Shown in pieces: positions 1 through 12,700 of a stretch of 64,000 bases of DNA. Under the pieces are notes generated by a model that saw only the letters and a list, made by a program, of their open reading frames with translations, had not been told where the DNA came from and ran no database searches. Made by a program: the position numbers and the translations under genes. This DNA comes from Sinonovacula constricta (Eukaryota; Mollusca; Bivalvia; Cardiida; Solecurtidae), in contig CM017555.1 of the NCBI GenBank assembly GCA_007844125.1, positions 21,659,669 through 21,723,668 of the forward strand. Direction: 5' to 3'. Position 1 is the first letter of the stretch. Each line of letters starts with the position of its first letter.

Positions 1-360
1 CAGTTTACAATTTTACAATATACCTGAATACAATAACATAATTAATTAATAATTGTACATGCATAAACATACAACTAAGCTCTGTACATGTGTTTTATCA
101 GTAACATTGCTCTGTAGGTACATGCATACTAAACGGGAAAAAATATAATAAATGTTTGATTTTAAAATATAAAAATTAATATAAATATTGGATTCTTTAA
201 GTAAATGATCTTTTTTTCATATTGTAAGAAATACCTGCTAGCCTGAGCCATTTTATCTAAGCAAACCATTAAAATCCCAGACTAATTCATACTGATATGC
301 TTATTATTACAGTCAATAGTAAAGAGAAAACTAGATATGCATGTACTGCTACAGATTTAG

Positions 361-432
361 CTGCTTACTGTGATGATCCTGATCAGACATATCCCAATGA
401 TAGCTGATGGATCTGTATCTATACTATCTGCA
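361..432. repeat. Dispersed palindrome copy, decayed
   Basis: GATGATCCTGATCAGACATA...TAGCTGATGGATCTGTATCT ATACTATCTGC. Confidence 0.5.
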
Positions 433-1054
433 CAATTGCTATGACTGTGTCACATACCACAAAATGAACAAGTACAATAGGGCCCAAAAAATGTTTTTAT
501 GCTACATCATTTTTCTTCTCAAAACCATACAGTGCTGAAACTCATTAGAAGTAACCCTTAGCATATAGCACATTAATAGCAAACCTGTGGATCGAAAAAA
601 TATATGAAAACATCTTCACCAAAATATGGCATAAGGCCCAGTTTTTAGTAAAGTTATTCATTAGAAATCAATCTAATGTCAACAACAAAAAATCCAGTGA
701 AGTTGTTAATTTTTAACAAAAGCAGGTGCACCAAAATCTAAAGTATACAAAGTGTCAGATATCACATTAAGTAAATTTGCTCATGGGTACTTCAGGATAT
801 TTTGTTTATATTTACTTAACCTACAATCATTGAGAGCTACCTTCAAATGGGAAATGATTTCTATTATTGTTTGGACTAACAGGTAAATTAAATTTTTCGA
901 CCAGTAAGCCACTAAGGAAGGTCAAGATCACAATAAATGTATTTATATGCAGTAGAGAAGCATTTGGTGACCTTGTTTAAGTTCATTCAGTTTAACCCTT
1001 TTATTGCTTATGTGCTTGTTTGACACAAGATTAATATTATAGCTATAGCCAGCT

Positions 1055-1226
1055 TTTACTGGTGGAAGAGGACCCTTGACCAATGTCAGTGTAGAACCAT
1101 TGGCACAAGACATGTCAACTAAAGACCTTCCCCCATTATGTCAGTCGTCCCAACTGGGACTCAAACCAAATGGTGTAAAGCTGAGCAGTCAGAGGACTCT
1201 ACCACTTGACCACGGGGACACCCTCC
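1055..1226 (-). mobile_element. SINE-B copy
   Basis: A second tRNA-derived family. Its minus-strand head reads as a class II-like tRNA (long variable arm) and its body contains the complement of GTGGAGGAAGACC...GTCAGCTGGAAGACCT. Here: GTGGAAGAGGACC, GAGCAGTCAGAG, GACCACGGGGAC. Confidence 0.7.
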
Positions 1227-2325
1227 ACACCTTATCTTGCTGAATATATTAATAAGCTATACAAAATTAAAGGTATATGGTAGTAAATTACATACAAAGG
1301 AAACAAGACATATTGCTAAGATCAGCAGCAAATTGTGCAGATCCTGATCCAATAGCCCAAGAAATGTGTAGTTAGCAGGATAAAATTTTAGTATCTGAAA
1401 CATGATATTCTTTAGAATAACTTCAGACCATGAGCCGGCTGGTAAATCTAGTGTTGTATCATTCAACTGTTAAGTACTATTTAAACCACAAAAACGTATA
1501 AATGTGCAGCTGTTGAAGCATATTTGGTGACCCTGCTTAAATTTACTTACTAGATTCAGCCTTCTTTTTCACAAACCATATGTATTTTGACACCTCTGCA
1601 AACAGAAGGGGTGGGGGTGGGGTGTTATTTGTCACAAATGCTAGTAAAGCTAAGGAAGTTTGTTTTCAGACCTTACAATTTAAAATTTGCTTACAAATCT
1701 TAACATAATTATATATAAGAAACATAAAATTATCAATTTGACATTTAAATTACATGAACTTTTGTATGGTCTCAGAATTTTAAGGGGGGATCCATCCCTG
1801 CTATATCCACCCTGGTTACAACAGGTTGTTTGTGTGATGTACATAATTATAAAAATTGCCACGTGATGATTATTCCACTATCAACCAGCCATAAAGTACA
1901 CATATTATTAGCAAGTGGAATACTTACGACATATTCTACAACTAAAAAACCCTTTTTAAACAAACACGACTAGATCATATTTCAATAAATTCAACAGACA
2001 TATATCAACATTTATCTATCCAAATCTACCCTGATACAAATATATCTAATATCATTTTTACTACAACTAGATACAAAATATCACATTAGAAGATATTTCA
2101 TCACAATTGTTCTATATACAATATATACATTTACATACAGAGTTGTTCATCTAAAAACAAACAAACATTACACTAAAATACACCAAAAAAGAAATACTTA
2201 TTGTCCACTATGACAAAAAAATAATACACTAAAATGTTTTATAACACACACACAAAGCTTTTCTTTCTAAAACAATATATTAGGTTAAATAATTTATTAT
2301 CTTGTTCGCCATATTATTTGTATAT

Positions 2326-2459
2326 AAGTTAGGATGCCTTTACATTCCCCTATACTGGTACAGATTAAGCTGTATAACGCTATAATTTGTATAAAGTAGG
2401 ATGCCTTCACATTCCCCAATACTGGTACAGATTAAGCTGTATAACGCTATAATTTGTTA
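2326..2459 (+). repeat. 64-bp tandem duplication
   Basis: AGGATGCCTTTACATTCCCC through ACGCTATAATTTGT occurs twice in direct succession with only a few differences. Confidence 0.85.
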
Positions 2460-2512
2460 ATAATCAATATTTAATTTACTCATCCTCTTACAATGACATG
2501 ATAAAATGTGCC

Positions 2513-3016
2513 ATAAAGGTGGTATCAGACATTTTGAACCCAATATCTTTTCTTCAAACAACTAATTGAATTATTGTTACCTGAACAGATCCCGGGGAAA
2601 AATAAGCTGTTAATTGATGTCCTACATCTATGTGAAAGAAGAAACATGACACCCCACTCATCCTTACAAACCTGTATTTTCTATCTGAGTCACACTGCAA
2701 AGTTAGCTATAACTAAGACAAAGCACATGATTGACCACTAACTTTTAAGATTATGTTATATCATTATCCTGGTAATCCACTCTGACGTCATTGTCTACTT
2801 TTAGCAGAAATCTTGATCTTACTAATTTAAGATTGGTAAAAGAATGAACATTTAGATTGGTGTTTCATGTGTTTGTGCTGTCTTATATGGGTGGTAGTGT
2901 TCCGTCTGTGCCTAGATGTAAATATGAGTTTCTTTAGCAATAATACACACTCAAAACAGAGATCATAGATTGTTATATGTATTTGACATGGGCAAACTGA
3001 AGGATACCACCTTTAA
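2513..3016 (+). mobile_element. TTAA-type MITE copy 1
   Basis: ~500 bp, noncoding, with inverted ends TAAAGGTGGTATCAGACA... and ...GGATACCACCTTTAA. It shares its full interior with three other copies (for example CTGAGTCACACTGCA and TCTGACGTCATTGTCTA). Confidence 0.8.
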
Positions 3017-3039
3017 GACATATTGCCCAATACTCGACA

Positions 3040-3108
3040 GCAAATAGTGTGGATCCTAATCCAACAGCTCCCTGCTGGAGTTGACAGATCTAGGTCATCA
3101 CTGTTTGC
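3040..3108. repeat. Dispersed palindrome copy
   Basis: A foldback repeat of ~70 bp: GCAAATAGTGTGGATCCTAA...CAGCTCCC-TG-CTGGAG...GTTTGCC. Member of a family whose arms read GCAAATAGTGTAGATCCTGA TCAGACAGCTCC. Confidence 0.65.
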
Positions 3109-5016
3109 CTTAACCTTACTAGTACTAACTTTCTTACATTAACATGCAAATTGCTTTAATATGCACAGACTCTGCAAAAAAGTGCAATCCTGATTAGAAG
3201 TTATTTCAGTTATGGACAGGACATTTAATGCAATTATATTATTTATATGTTTATATTGCAACAAAATGCTGAGTATCTTCAAAATTAAGACCAGTTACAT
3301 GTACTTCGATTAAATGATGAAAATCTTTTAAAAATTGTGAATGACTTTGATCACTAGTTGATTATAAATTATCTGATCAAGTTTTATTTATTTAAAAGTT
3401 ATATTATGTCAAATGAATATAAAAGACTTAAAATAACTAAAATAACTTAGTAAAAGAAGAGTTCTTCCTTAAAATGCTAATCCAGGATATATCAAATTAA
3501 TGTCAGTACTTAAGTGATTTGGTCACAGTAGGTCAGTTTTACATTTTTAAATTTACGTTGAAAAAAAAAAAAAAAAAAACTAACTTTTTTAACCACACTT
3601 ATAAATGGATTTACATGTACCATAGATCACCAGATTACATCTGAGCATGCTGTCACTTAAAAAATTGTATTATATTACAATACATTTGAAAAGATGACCT
3701 TGTAGTTCTATATGATGTGTACTTACACAGAACTAACCTAGTCACGTTAATCATTTACCTGCTACCTATGTTCATACCCCATTTATAATAACAGATTAAA
3801 GGTTAAGAGTACAACATGACAAATATTCTAAAATAAGTGATAATGGATTCCAAATTTCACAAAAAGTACCAGATTATGTTTTAATTGTGTAAACAATTTT
3901 TTGATAAATTTGACCAACTTGCTGATAGGACCTTTATTGTACACTTTGCTTAAAAAATGTAATTTTAGTGAAAGTTATCTCAAATTAAAACTCAAGTAAT
4001 AAGGAAATTCTCTGCAATAAGCGACTTGGTTAAAGTTTGTGATGGAAAGTTATCTCAAGTTGATTTAAAAAAAAGAAATTTCGAAGGAAATTTTCAGTAA
4101 TTTGTGATATGGTTAAAAATTGTGATGGATTTACACAAACATTTGTGTGCATACAAATGGGTATAAGTTAATATATCAGGAAATATTAACAGGATAAATT
4201 AATAAAACATGTGAACACAGATGTATGTTTAAAATGGAATGCAACACATTTTCCCCAGTACTAAACATTATGTAACTAAAAAATACATAACAAAGATTGA
4301 AGGAAAATAACGGCACAACAACTTATTCTGGTTCAAACAACGGAAATGTCAAATATTAAATAAGAATATTCAACATGCAATATAAATAAACATATTCAAT
4401 AAAGTCATTTTATTTTGTTGTATTTGATATGAAGTAACTTATATGTGTAAATATATTTGCTCAATGCTAAAATATTTCAAACATATGTCAAAGAACCTTA
4501 GAGCAGTTGGTAAGTTATTTTTAAAACATTACCAACAAACTTTGGGGACTCAAGTAAAAATAACTGTATCAATGTATAAAATAACAATTATTATGTATCA
4601 TCTACAAAGAGTCAGTTGTATTGGATTTTTTGTATCATTAATGGTGTAAACAGTAAATCCTTATTGTGAAGTGTAATATACATTTTTTTTGTAATTAATT
4701 TCATTGTGACTAATCTAAACACCTCAATCCATTACAAACAATGCATTACCTTGACAAAATATGTGATAAAATTCCATTTTACAAGTACATAAATGATAAA
4801 TGTTTATTTGCTTCCTGATGATGCAAAGACAATTGTGGTAATGTAGGTAGACAATATGATATATATTAGTTGTGGCAAAGGAAATAAATACATTTATAAA
4901 ATGATATGTAAATGTTCACATAATGCTAAAAACAGAGATGAATGTGGATACATGTATTATTTCTAACAAACTCTACATTTCTTCATAAATGCACATCTCT
5001 TTTACTCTATTATCTC

Positions 5017-5250
5017 TCATGAATTAATAACGAATTTAGTCACAATATTATCACTCAACACTTTAGTCACAAAATTATACGTCACCACTTTAGTAATAAT
5101 ATTATCACTCACCACTTTATTCACAATATTATCATCACTCACAACTTTAGTCACAATATTATCATCACTCACCACTTTAGTCACAATATTATCACTCACC
5201 ACTTTAGTCACAATATCATCACTCACCACTTTAGTCACAATATTATCACT
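5017..5250 (-). repeat. 27-bp tandem repeat, about 8-9 copies
   Basis: Unit CACAATATTATCACTCACCA CTTTAGT, period 27, some units with 3 extra bases (30). All steps are multiples of three, so the minus strand stays open and reads NIVTKVVSD repeats. It lies about 1.2 kb beyond the SLCO stop. Coding use is unlikely. Confidence 0.88.
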
Positions 5251-5689
5251 GTCATTGTTGTACAACTGATTGTTATTATTCTTTATTAATCAATGTTAAC
5301 AAAATTCAACAATAAATTGCAAAAACAAATAACAGAGTGCACAAAGACATTTTTTATATTTTTATTATTTGTCCTTTTATGTAGATGTTTATTTCAGATA
5401 CATAAATAAATAATAATTTACATTTGATCTTTACTTTTTACATAATTTATTTTCAAATCCAATATTGCACAAAGAAAGATCAATGTAAAGAAATAATATC
5501 ATTGAACCTTTACTCAAACTAACTAAAAACAAAGCGAGACAGTAATTATAAGTCAATTAACATGTTTATTATTAACATACATATAGTAACAAACGGGAAT
5601 GTAGACAGGAACCTATGGTTGTGAGGTTTTTGTCAAGCTCAATCTCACATCAAGACTAAATTTTATTTATTACTGTATATGTTTATATT

Positions 5690-5945
5690 TATACAAATAA
5701 TTAAACAGCATTTTAGCAAGTGGCAAATAATACCCAACTTAAAATGATGTATAATTATTGCGATAAATTATGATGTTCCATTTTGGCAAATGGGAAATAA
5801 TACCCATTATAAAGAAATATACATTAATTATACATCTTTTGAAAAAACATTTTGGCAACTGGTAAATAATACCCAACTTGAATGATTGTACTACTTATAA
5901 TATAAATTAGTAAATACCAATTTGGGCAATTTGGAAAAACTCTAA
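5690..5945 (+). repeat. Degenerate ~70-bp tandem repeat, about 4 copies
   Basis: Repeated core TTTTGGCAAATGGGAAATAA followed by TACCCA, at about 5712, 5780, 5850 and (weak) 5920. Confidence 0.7.
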
Positions 5946-6243
5946 AAATCTTTAAGTTCAGTATTTTTTCTATAAAAGAAGTCTTATATAAGCAACATCA
6001 TAGCAATTAATGGCATAGAAATCAACATTATGGGAATTCATTAAAACAAGAGGTGATTAAGCATTTGAATGATTTTGCTCCCAAACAAAAATGAAACCGG
6101 ATGAAAATTTCCTTTGTTAAGCACAAAAATGCAAAACCTCTTAAAATAATATGTACTAATTGATTAAAGTTTTGGCAAAATTTTCATGAAAAAAATCTTA
6201 TCATGAGTTTTTTTTATAATGTTGATAGTAAATCTTATTTTAC

Positions 6244-6256
6244 TTTATTTTTTATT
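6244..6256 (-). terminator. Candidate SLCO polyadenylation signals
   Basis: Two AATAAA hexamers on the minus strand (6256-6251 and 6249-6244), about 240 nt after the stop. AATAAA is frequent by chance in such AT-rich DNA, so this is only the nearest plausible site. Confidence 0.35.
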
Positions 6257-6496
6257 AATCCATCTCAAAGAAACAATCTTTGTTTTTCTTAACTTTTTTT
6301 TTCCTAAGCAAAGTAATGTAACGCAGCAGCAACATAATTTATTGCCATTCTAAATATCTTTCCTCATTTATCAACTCATAAAGTACAAATACATTTCTTA
6401 AGGCCATTCAAAAATATGAAAAATGCTATTACTTTTTGTTAAAAGCAAGGCCAAGTTTTTCCACCATTGAAGGCATTCAATAATTAGGTCAAGTGA

Positions 6497-6733
6497 TTAC
6501 AATTTAGATTCATTGTTGTCTTCAGGTGTAAACATCATCTTCTGCCTATCTAGTTCAAAATCATCAACATCTAGATCTGTATCATCTTGAAGCTTCATAA
6601 CAGACGGGTCCTCTTCCTGATCTGAATCATAAGATGCTTGATCACCTTCAGTTTCATTAGATTTCTCCAAGGGCGGGTTACTCTGAAAGTCCAAGTTATT
6701 GATGGACCGGACGGATGTCATTATCTCCCTTAC
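6497..6733 (-). CDS. SLCO: SLCO coding exon 11 (cytosolic C-terminal tail and stop)
   Basis: Residues 720-797 and the TAA stop at 6499-6497. The tail starts VREIMTSVRS and is hydrophilic and acidic (DSDQEEDPS, DDTDLDVDDFELD). It ends NNESKL. ESKL fits a class I PDZ ligand (S/T-x-hydrophobic), as in several OATP tails; SKL alone would also read as a peroxisomal PTS1. Acceptor GATATAG/GTAAGG is short on pyrimidines, but the frame and phase fit. Confidence 0.88.
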   Translation of the reverse strand, partial: VREIMTSVRSINNLDFQSNPPLEKSNETEGDQASYDSDQEEDPSVMKLQDDTDLDVDDFELDRQKMMFTPEDNNESKL

Positions 6734-9700
6734 CTATATCAAAACATTGTTTTATGTAAGAAATATAGGTGAAAATATGTATTCATTCAAAAAAAACACA
6801 AAAAAAACACTTTGTATTGGTAAATTGGCTACAAAATTATTAAGATTATGCAGCAATCAATAGAACTTGATTGTTGTGTGGAAAATTGATACATATTCAT
6901 TTGAACTAAATTTCTATGGCTAAAACGAAATTAAAGGTGATATCCAACAGTTTGAACTGAAATACTTTTTTCTCAAACAACTAAATAAATTATCGTTACC
7001 TGAAAAGATCCCACAAAATGCTGTTTAGTGTATCTACATATATATGAAAAATTAAACATAGCACCCCATTATTCATTACAAACATGCATTTTCTATCTGA
7101 GCCATGCTGCATCGTTACCTTTTTTTTTTTTAAGTAAGAGAACTATGCAACCACTTACTTTGATATATCACCATCCTAGTAATTCACTCTGATGTCTTTG
7201 TCTATTTTTAGCAGAAATCCTAAATAGCTATTATAGATATGGAAAGAATGAACATTAAGAGTGATTTTTCAACAAATTGTCGTGTCTTACAGTTCAGGTA
7301 GTGTTCACAACAATCTTTGCTGAGACGTTCGAGTTGCTGCAGAAAATATGCACAAATACCCCAAACCGGGGTCAGATAGTGTTATGTGTATTTGACAAAG
7401 GCAAACTGTTCAATACCACCTTTACGAAATGCTTCAATATCATCTTTTTTATTAAAGTGTTAAAGTAGCCTGGTCACAGTCATCACATTTATACTTGCAA
7501 CACAGAACCGTGTGAACCAAACTTAATACATTCCTGTTGATATAATTTATCTTTATTTGTTCTTTGAGAGTTGAAGTGCCCCTATTTACGAAAAAGTAAG
7601 AAAAAGTTTATTATGACACCACCTCAAAATGATTCAGCAATAAAGACAGAGTATTTCAACTACAAGGCCCTACTTATTTTTTGGACTACCTCAGATAAAT
7701 ATTTCCCATCACATCAAGCTTACGCAACTTTGGCTCTGATGCAAGAAAATTGTTTTTTTTATATTTTGAACATGGAAGACCATAGACAAATGTCTGGGTA
7801 GAAATACTGGTACTCCACTGGTCAGCTAAAAGACCTTCCTATGGGACTTAACAGTCTGTGTCTCTACCTACTTAGCCAACTGAAAACTGGAAGCTCAAAT
7901 TTTCAAAAACCCTTTAGGCATTCTACTTACTGTTAGACCCTGTCGTTTGTCCTGCCGATGCTTGTGTCGAATCATCAACCACACCATGGTGAATAAGCAC
8001 CCTCCCACTATCTTTAACACTGCCGAGGTACCTGAAGAAACGACATTTCATTGTTAATATTGTGATGATCACTCAGAAAGCCCTATTGAGATTTGAGCCT
8101 GAGCTCAGAAATAAAAGAGTAGTTACAAATGCATGTTTATATGATACTGCTGTAAAATAATTTAAAAAAAAAAAAAAGACAAAGGAATCATCTGCACAAT
8201 ATTGTGCAAAAAAAACAACCCCAAAGGGCAATTACTCCAAAAGGAACATTGTTATCTGAGTTATCTCACCTTATATGCACTACTATCCATCATCATCAAT
8301 CATCCATGCAAGTACAAAAATATGCTGTTTAATAATAAAGGAGTTATTGGCACACAACAGAAACTTTGAGAAAAAAGATAGACTGAGTTAATATATATGA
8401 AGTTCCCTTTAGGAACATCTGTCAGAAATATGAACCTATAAATGATTTTAAGTATAAAAGAGATGCTTGCCTTTACCTAGGTAATTGCATCAAAACAGCT
8501 CTTTATTGGAGCTAACTATACATTTAAAAAATATATAGCTTTCCCCCTGAAACTTTATGTTAAAGTAGACTTAATATTATTTACAAAGATTTTCCCTTAC
8601 CTTTATATCTATCTATATAAGGACTCGATGTTGCCTTAATAATATGTTATATGGTTATTCCTTACAAACATATCTATATCGTAACATCTTTATATTAAAG
8701 TTGACTTTATTTTATTAAAGTATGTACTTTTGTTACCTACATATCGGTATCGGAACAAGTCAATGTTGAAGTTAACTGAATGTTATTTAAGACTGTTTTC
8801 CCTTACCTAATTTTTACCTACAGTTCTACTAATTGGCACCGTATGACCTTTCAAGTGTTGATGTGCCGTATAACCCCCAATACAATAAATACTCTACATA
8901 CTTATCTATATCTGATACTTACTTATCTTTATCTGCACAGCTCTATGTTAGATTTACTTTATAAAATTTTATAAGGTTTTCCCTTACCTAAGTATCTTAA
9001 AGCTTTATGTGACTGTATGTTAATTAAAATGATTTTTCCTTACCTACATATCTGTATCTAAACAGCTCAATATCATAGACAAGACAAGACCCATGGTCCC
9101 CACATCTCTGTCTCCATAAGATACAGGCTGTGTCAATAATGTGACCAAACACCATCGGTGCAGGAATGTAGGCTGAAAGGGAAAGTGAAGATCTTTATAG
9201 ATGCAAAGAGTGCTGCCTTAATTTGCATAATTATGTCTTCAGCCTTTGACAAAGTAATACTTTTAATCATAAAATCTGTGTTGCAAGAACATTGCAACAA
9301 CATAGTTATGGTTATATTTGCGACATCCAGTTAATAACTGGTGCACTAACACCACAGATTTATGTCTGGGACTCGGGGTAAAACCATTGGTCCAAAAGCT
9401 GGTTACCACACCAAATAAAAGTTCTTGCCTTGACTGGGACTGAAACTCACCCATTCTAAATGAGATTGTCATAAATATTCATATCCAAAATGACACAAAG
9501 GTATTTTTGCAAACACTCCTACTGCTGAGGTTTGCTTGAATTGTGGTATCTGGTGGAAACAAGAATAAAGCAGTTTAACATGTCCTGAGGACCTGAGATT
9601 TTGATAGTTTCTTTACAAATTCCTTGTAAGTATTTATTTCAAATAGGAAACAAGGCTAAGGTTTTGTTGAAAATTCTTTGAGAATTGGGTATGCTGGCTG

Positions 9701-12700
9701 AAGCATTAGCATTAGAAGCAGTATACATAAATGCTGTGTGCTTCCTTAATGGTTATATTGTGCACTGAACATTCAATATTAATATCCACACTTGGCCACA
9801 ATAACCTAATGTGTTCACACACCATTAGTGCTCAATTTCAGGTTGAAATAGGAAAAAAAATCATGTGGTAGGCCTAAAAATATGCAAAGAGTGTTGCTTC
9901 CAATCTTTAAAAATTCCTAGAAAACTCACAGTGATATCAAACCCAGACACATTAAAAAAAAACTAAGCTTATATAAACATGTTTGTATGGTTATTTCTTA
10001 AGAGACCTTATAGTCAATTAAAAAATTTTTTTTTTTAAAAAGATTTACTTAACCCTTTACAAGCAGGAAACACCATTCACCTTATTTTCATAAATCATAC
10101 CCTAATCAACATGTGTTGCCCGCAATTAAGGGGATAATGGGCCTAACTGGTTTGACAGAGCTTGAGGCTCCAGTGGCCACTGGGATGGAATCATGGTAAT
10201 ATAACTTTTATCTTCTTTTTTTTTTTTTGCTGTTATTTTTTTCCAGTCCAGTCGGCCTTTTTCAAAATATAAGAGGCCAATTTTAATTCTTATTGTTTGT
10301 ATAAAAATGCAGCAAAATGTAGAGTCCTCTATTGCTGATATATATTTTGAAAATAGCTGACTAGGCCGAAATGACAATAAATAGGAGTTTAAAGCTCTAT
10401 TTCTATTGAGTAAATAACCTTTTGAAAGTATATTTACTGAGGATGTTGTTTTTTTGTTACATCCCACCGAAGCATTTATGGTCATGTCCAGCAAAATATT
10501 GTTAGGGAAAAGCCCCAGACTTATGTCTGGATAGAACCATCGGCGCACCGCAAGTCAGGACAGAACTTACCAAACAGCCTAAGAATTACAAACTGCATCC
10601 CTAAGGCAAAACATCTCTCCTCTTCTCTTACAGACCTGAAATGTAAGAATGAAGAAACAAATACTTATTAGCATTATAGATTTTTTTTCTAAACTGCAAA
10701 AAACAAATTGCAAATAAAAACATGACCTGTCACAAGACAGTATGCTCAACTATTCTTTTTTTGCTTGGCAGTATGACATAAGCTTTATTGTACTTGCACA
10801 CAAAATATAAACCTGCATAACTAATGCATCAAACTCTTCTTAGTCAAACCAAGGCTTTATTTCTAAAAATATCTAGCCTGTAACAATTAACCTTATTATT
10901 AGTTGGTATGATTAATTGGAAGACCTAGGGAGTTTGTTTATAGGGTTTATCGTCCCACCAACAGTATTTCAGCTATTTGGAGATAGTGTACACTTGAAGC
11001 AGATATAGTGCAGTCTTTGCTATGTACTGCATGCTGTGAACACCTGGCATGATACCACACCCAGTAACATTATCCTGACACCAGGTCCAGTCATGGGAAG
11101 TTTCAGCACATTCTATGCACTAGTTACTGCAACATAACCGTTACAGTAATTGCACCTAAAACATCAACCCGCATGTATATGTACCAAAATGTTCAAAGCT
11201 AAAGCAGAGCAATATATAAAAATTTTGCTCTTCGAATTTTTGTTATTTCTAGGTATAATCATAAGAAAGACTCATCTGTAGTTTCATTTCCATCTATGCA
11301 ATAGTTATTGAAATAAGCTTCTGTACTTGCACGCTCAATTTTAAATGGCAATGCAGATGCTCGAGTATGTCATGAAGAACACAAAATAATGATAAGGTAT
11401 TTTACTTTTTTATCCAATTATTCTTAACCAAATAAAATATTGGTGATACCTATTGATGTCCCCACATCAAGGCAACAATAAGTTGTTTTGGTTGAGAAAA
11501 GAAAAGCAAACAAGCAATAGAAAAATCATTGAAGATGGTGAAAACACCTAGATACTGCTTTGCCACAATTACTGTAATCAGGAGGTAAACAAAGGGCAAT
11601 AACTTGTGTAAAAAGCTTATCTAGTCAACCATTAGGTGCCAATGAAATTGCATAAGTAGATTTAGATCTTACAAATCCTGTAAAGTTTTCCCAAAATCTG
11701 ACCAATGGTGGATGTGAAAAAGCATGGACAAATCTCTTCTACATACTGAAATATTTGATTAACTGACAAGTCTCCAATATAGCCCCCCACATGTTGTATA
11801 ATGGGGTATAACAATAAAACCTACTGACCTATCCCTATATAACAGGTACTCATAGACCATCTCTCTTCAAGACGGTTCTAATAAGCACCAACTATGTAGG
11901 GTTAGCAAGGGAAATTCAAAATTGAAAAAAAAGGTATCTGAGAATAAAAACAAACCTGAGGGTAACCATAAGTATAGGAATCTGAGTGCCTGGCTCACAG
12001 AATACCATGAAAACGATAAGAATGTGGTATATCCAATAATTCTCAACCAAAAACCAAACCCAGCATAATTATTGACCTTCCCTCATCATGGTGATTGGTT
12101 TAAATACGAGGTACAAGGCAATATGTTGTGAAATAAAAATGCAATAGAAAAATATGTAATAAAAAAAACAAACTACCAACCACAATCTCTCTTCAGGCTT
12201 ATCCTAACAAGCAGAAAATAAAATACTAACCTGAGGGTAACCATAAGTATTGGCATCTGAGTGCCTGCCACGCAGAATGTCATGAAGACCAAAAGTATGA
12301 GAAAGGGAAGTAGGTTTTGACAGGTCGACTTGCAGGGTCCACTGGTTGCCATTGGAGACATAATCACCTCAGTCAGCATGTGGTTGCCAAGGATACAAGA
12401 ACAGCCTGTAAAGTTCTGCAGAAAAAAAAAAAGTGTTTTTTGTAAAACATGCTTCATGAGAATAACAAGACCAGCCTGTGAAATAAAGTCATTGAAAATA
12501 AGTATACTTTTTTATACATTAACACAATTCTATTAACATTGTATCTACCAGCTACATGTTTGGTACCATACATTTGAAAAGTGAAGTCACACAATGAAGT
12601 TTGAGGGGTTACAAGTTGCTGACTCTTACCAATAGGCCATTTATTTTTTCAGGATGAAAATGTCTATTGCAGTTGAGGTCACATTTCATTCATTTTTTCA

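Larger units (their letters stand above)
1227..6243. other. Downstream flank of SLCO between listed repeats
   Basis: Apart from the MITE, palindrome and tandem repeats listed, the stretches 1230-2325, 3110-5015 and 5290-5690 are AT-rich with no recognisable gene. A half-copy of the palindrome family lies at 1330-1385. 1-1050 is likewise empty except the copy at 361. Confidence 0.7.
6734..7930 (-). other. SLCO intron 10
   Basis: Contains TTAA MITE copy 2 (6931-7425) and a degenerate SINE-B (7765-7895). No coding sequence seen. Confidence 0.75.
9173..10570 (-). other. SLCO intron 8
   Basis: Two SINE-B fragments (9262-9450 and 10455-10558). The second ends about 12 nt from the exon 8 donor. 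Open frames here are built from SINE and AT-rich sequence and look non-coding. Confidence 0.75.
10636..12230 (-). other. SLCO intron 7
   Basis: Carries the exon 7 partial duplicate (11956-12041) and a dispersed repeat at 10935-11110 shared with 51212-51362. Nothing else is recognised. Confidence 0.75.

Noticed and set aside
5017..5265. A repeat protein of VTKVVSDNI units
   Set aside because: Simple tandem DNA repeat; no start context, promoter or conserved flanks.
10126..10548. A 140-residue minus-strand open frame in SLCO intron 8
   Set aside because: It overlaps a SINE-B fragment and AT-rich sequence, shows no domain, and lies between two well-supported SLCO exons.
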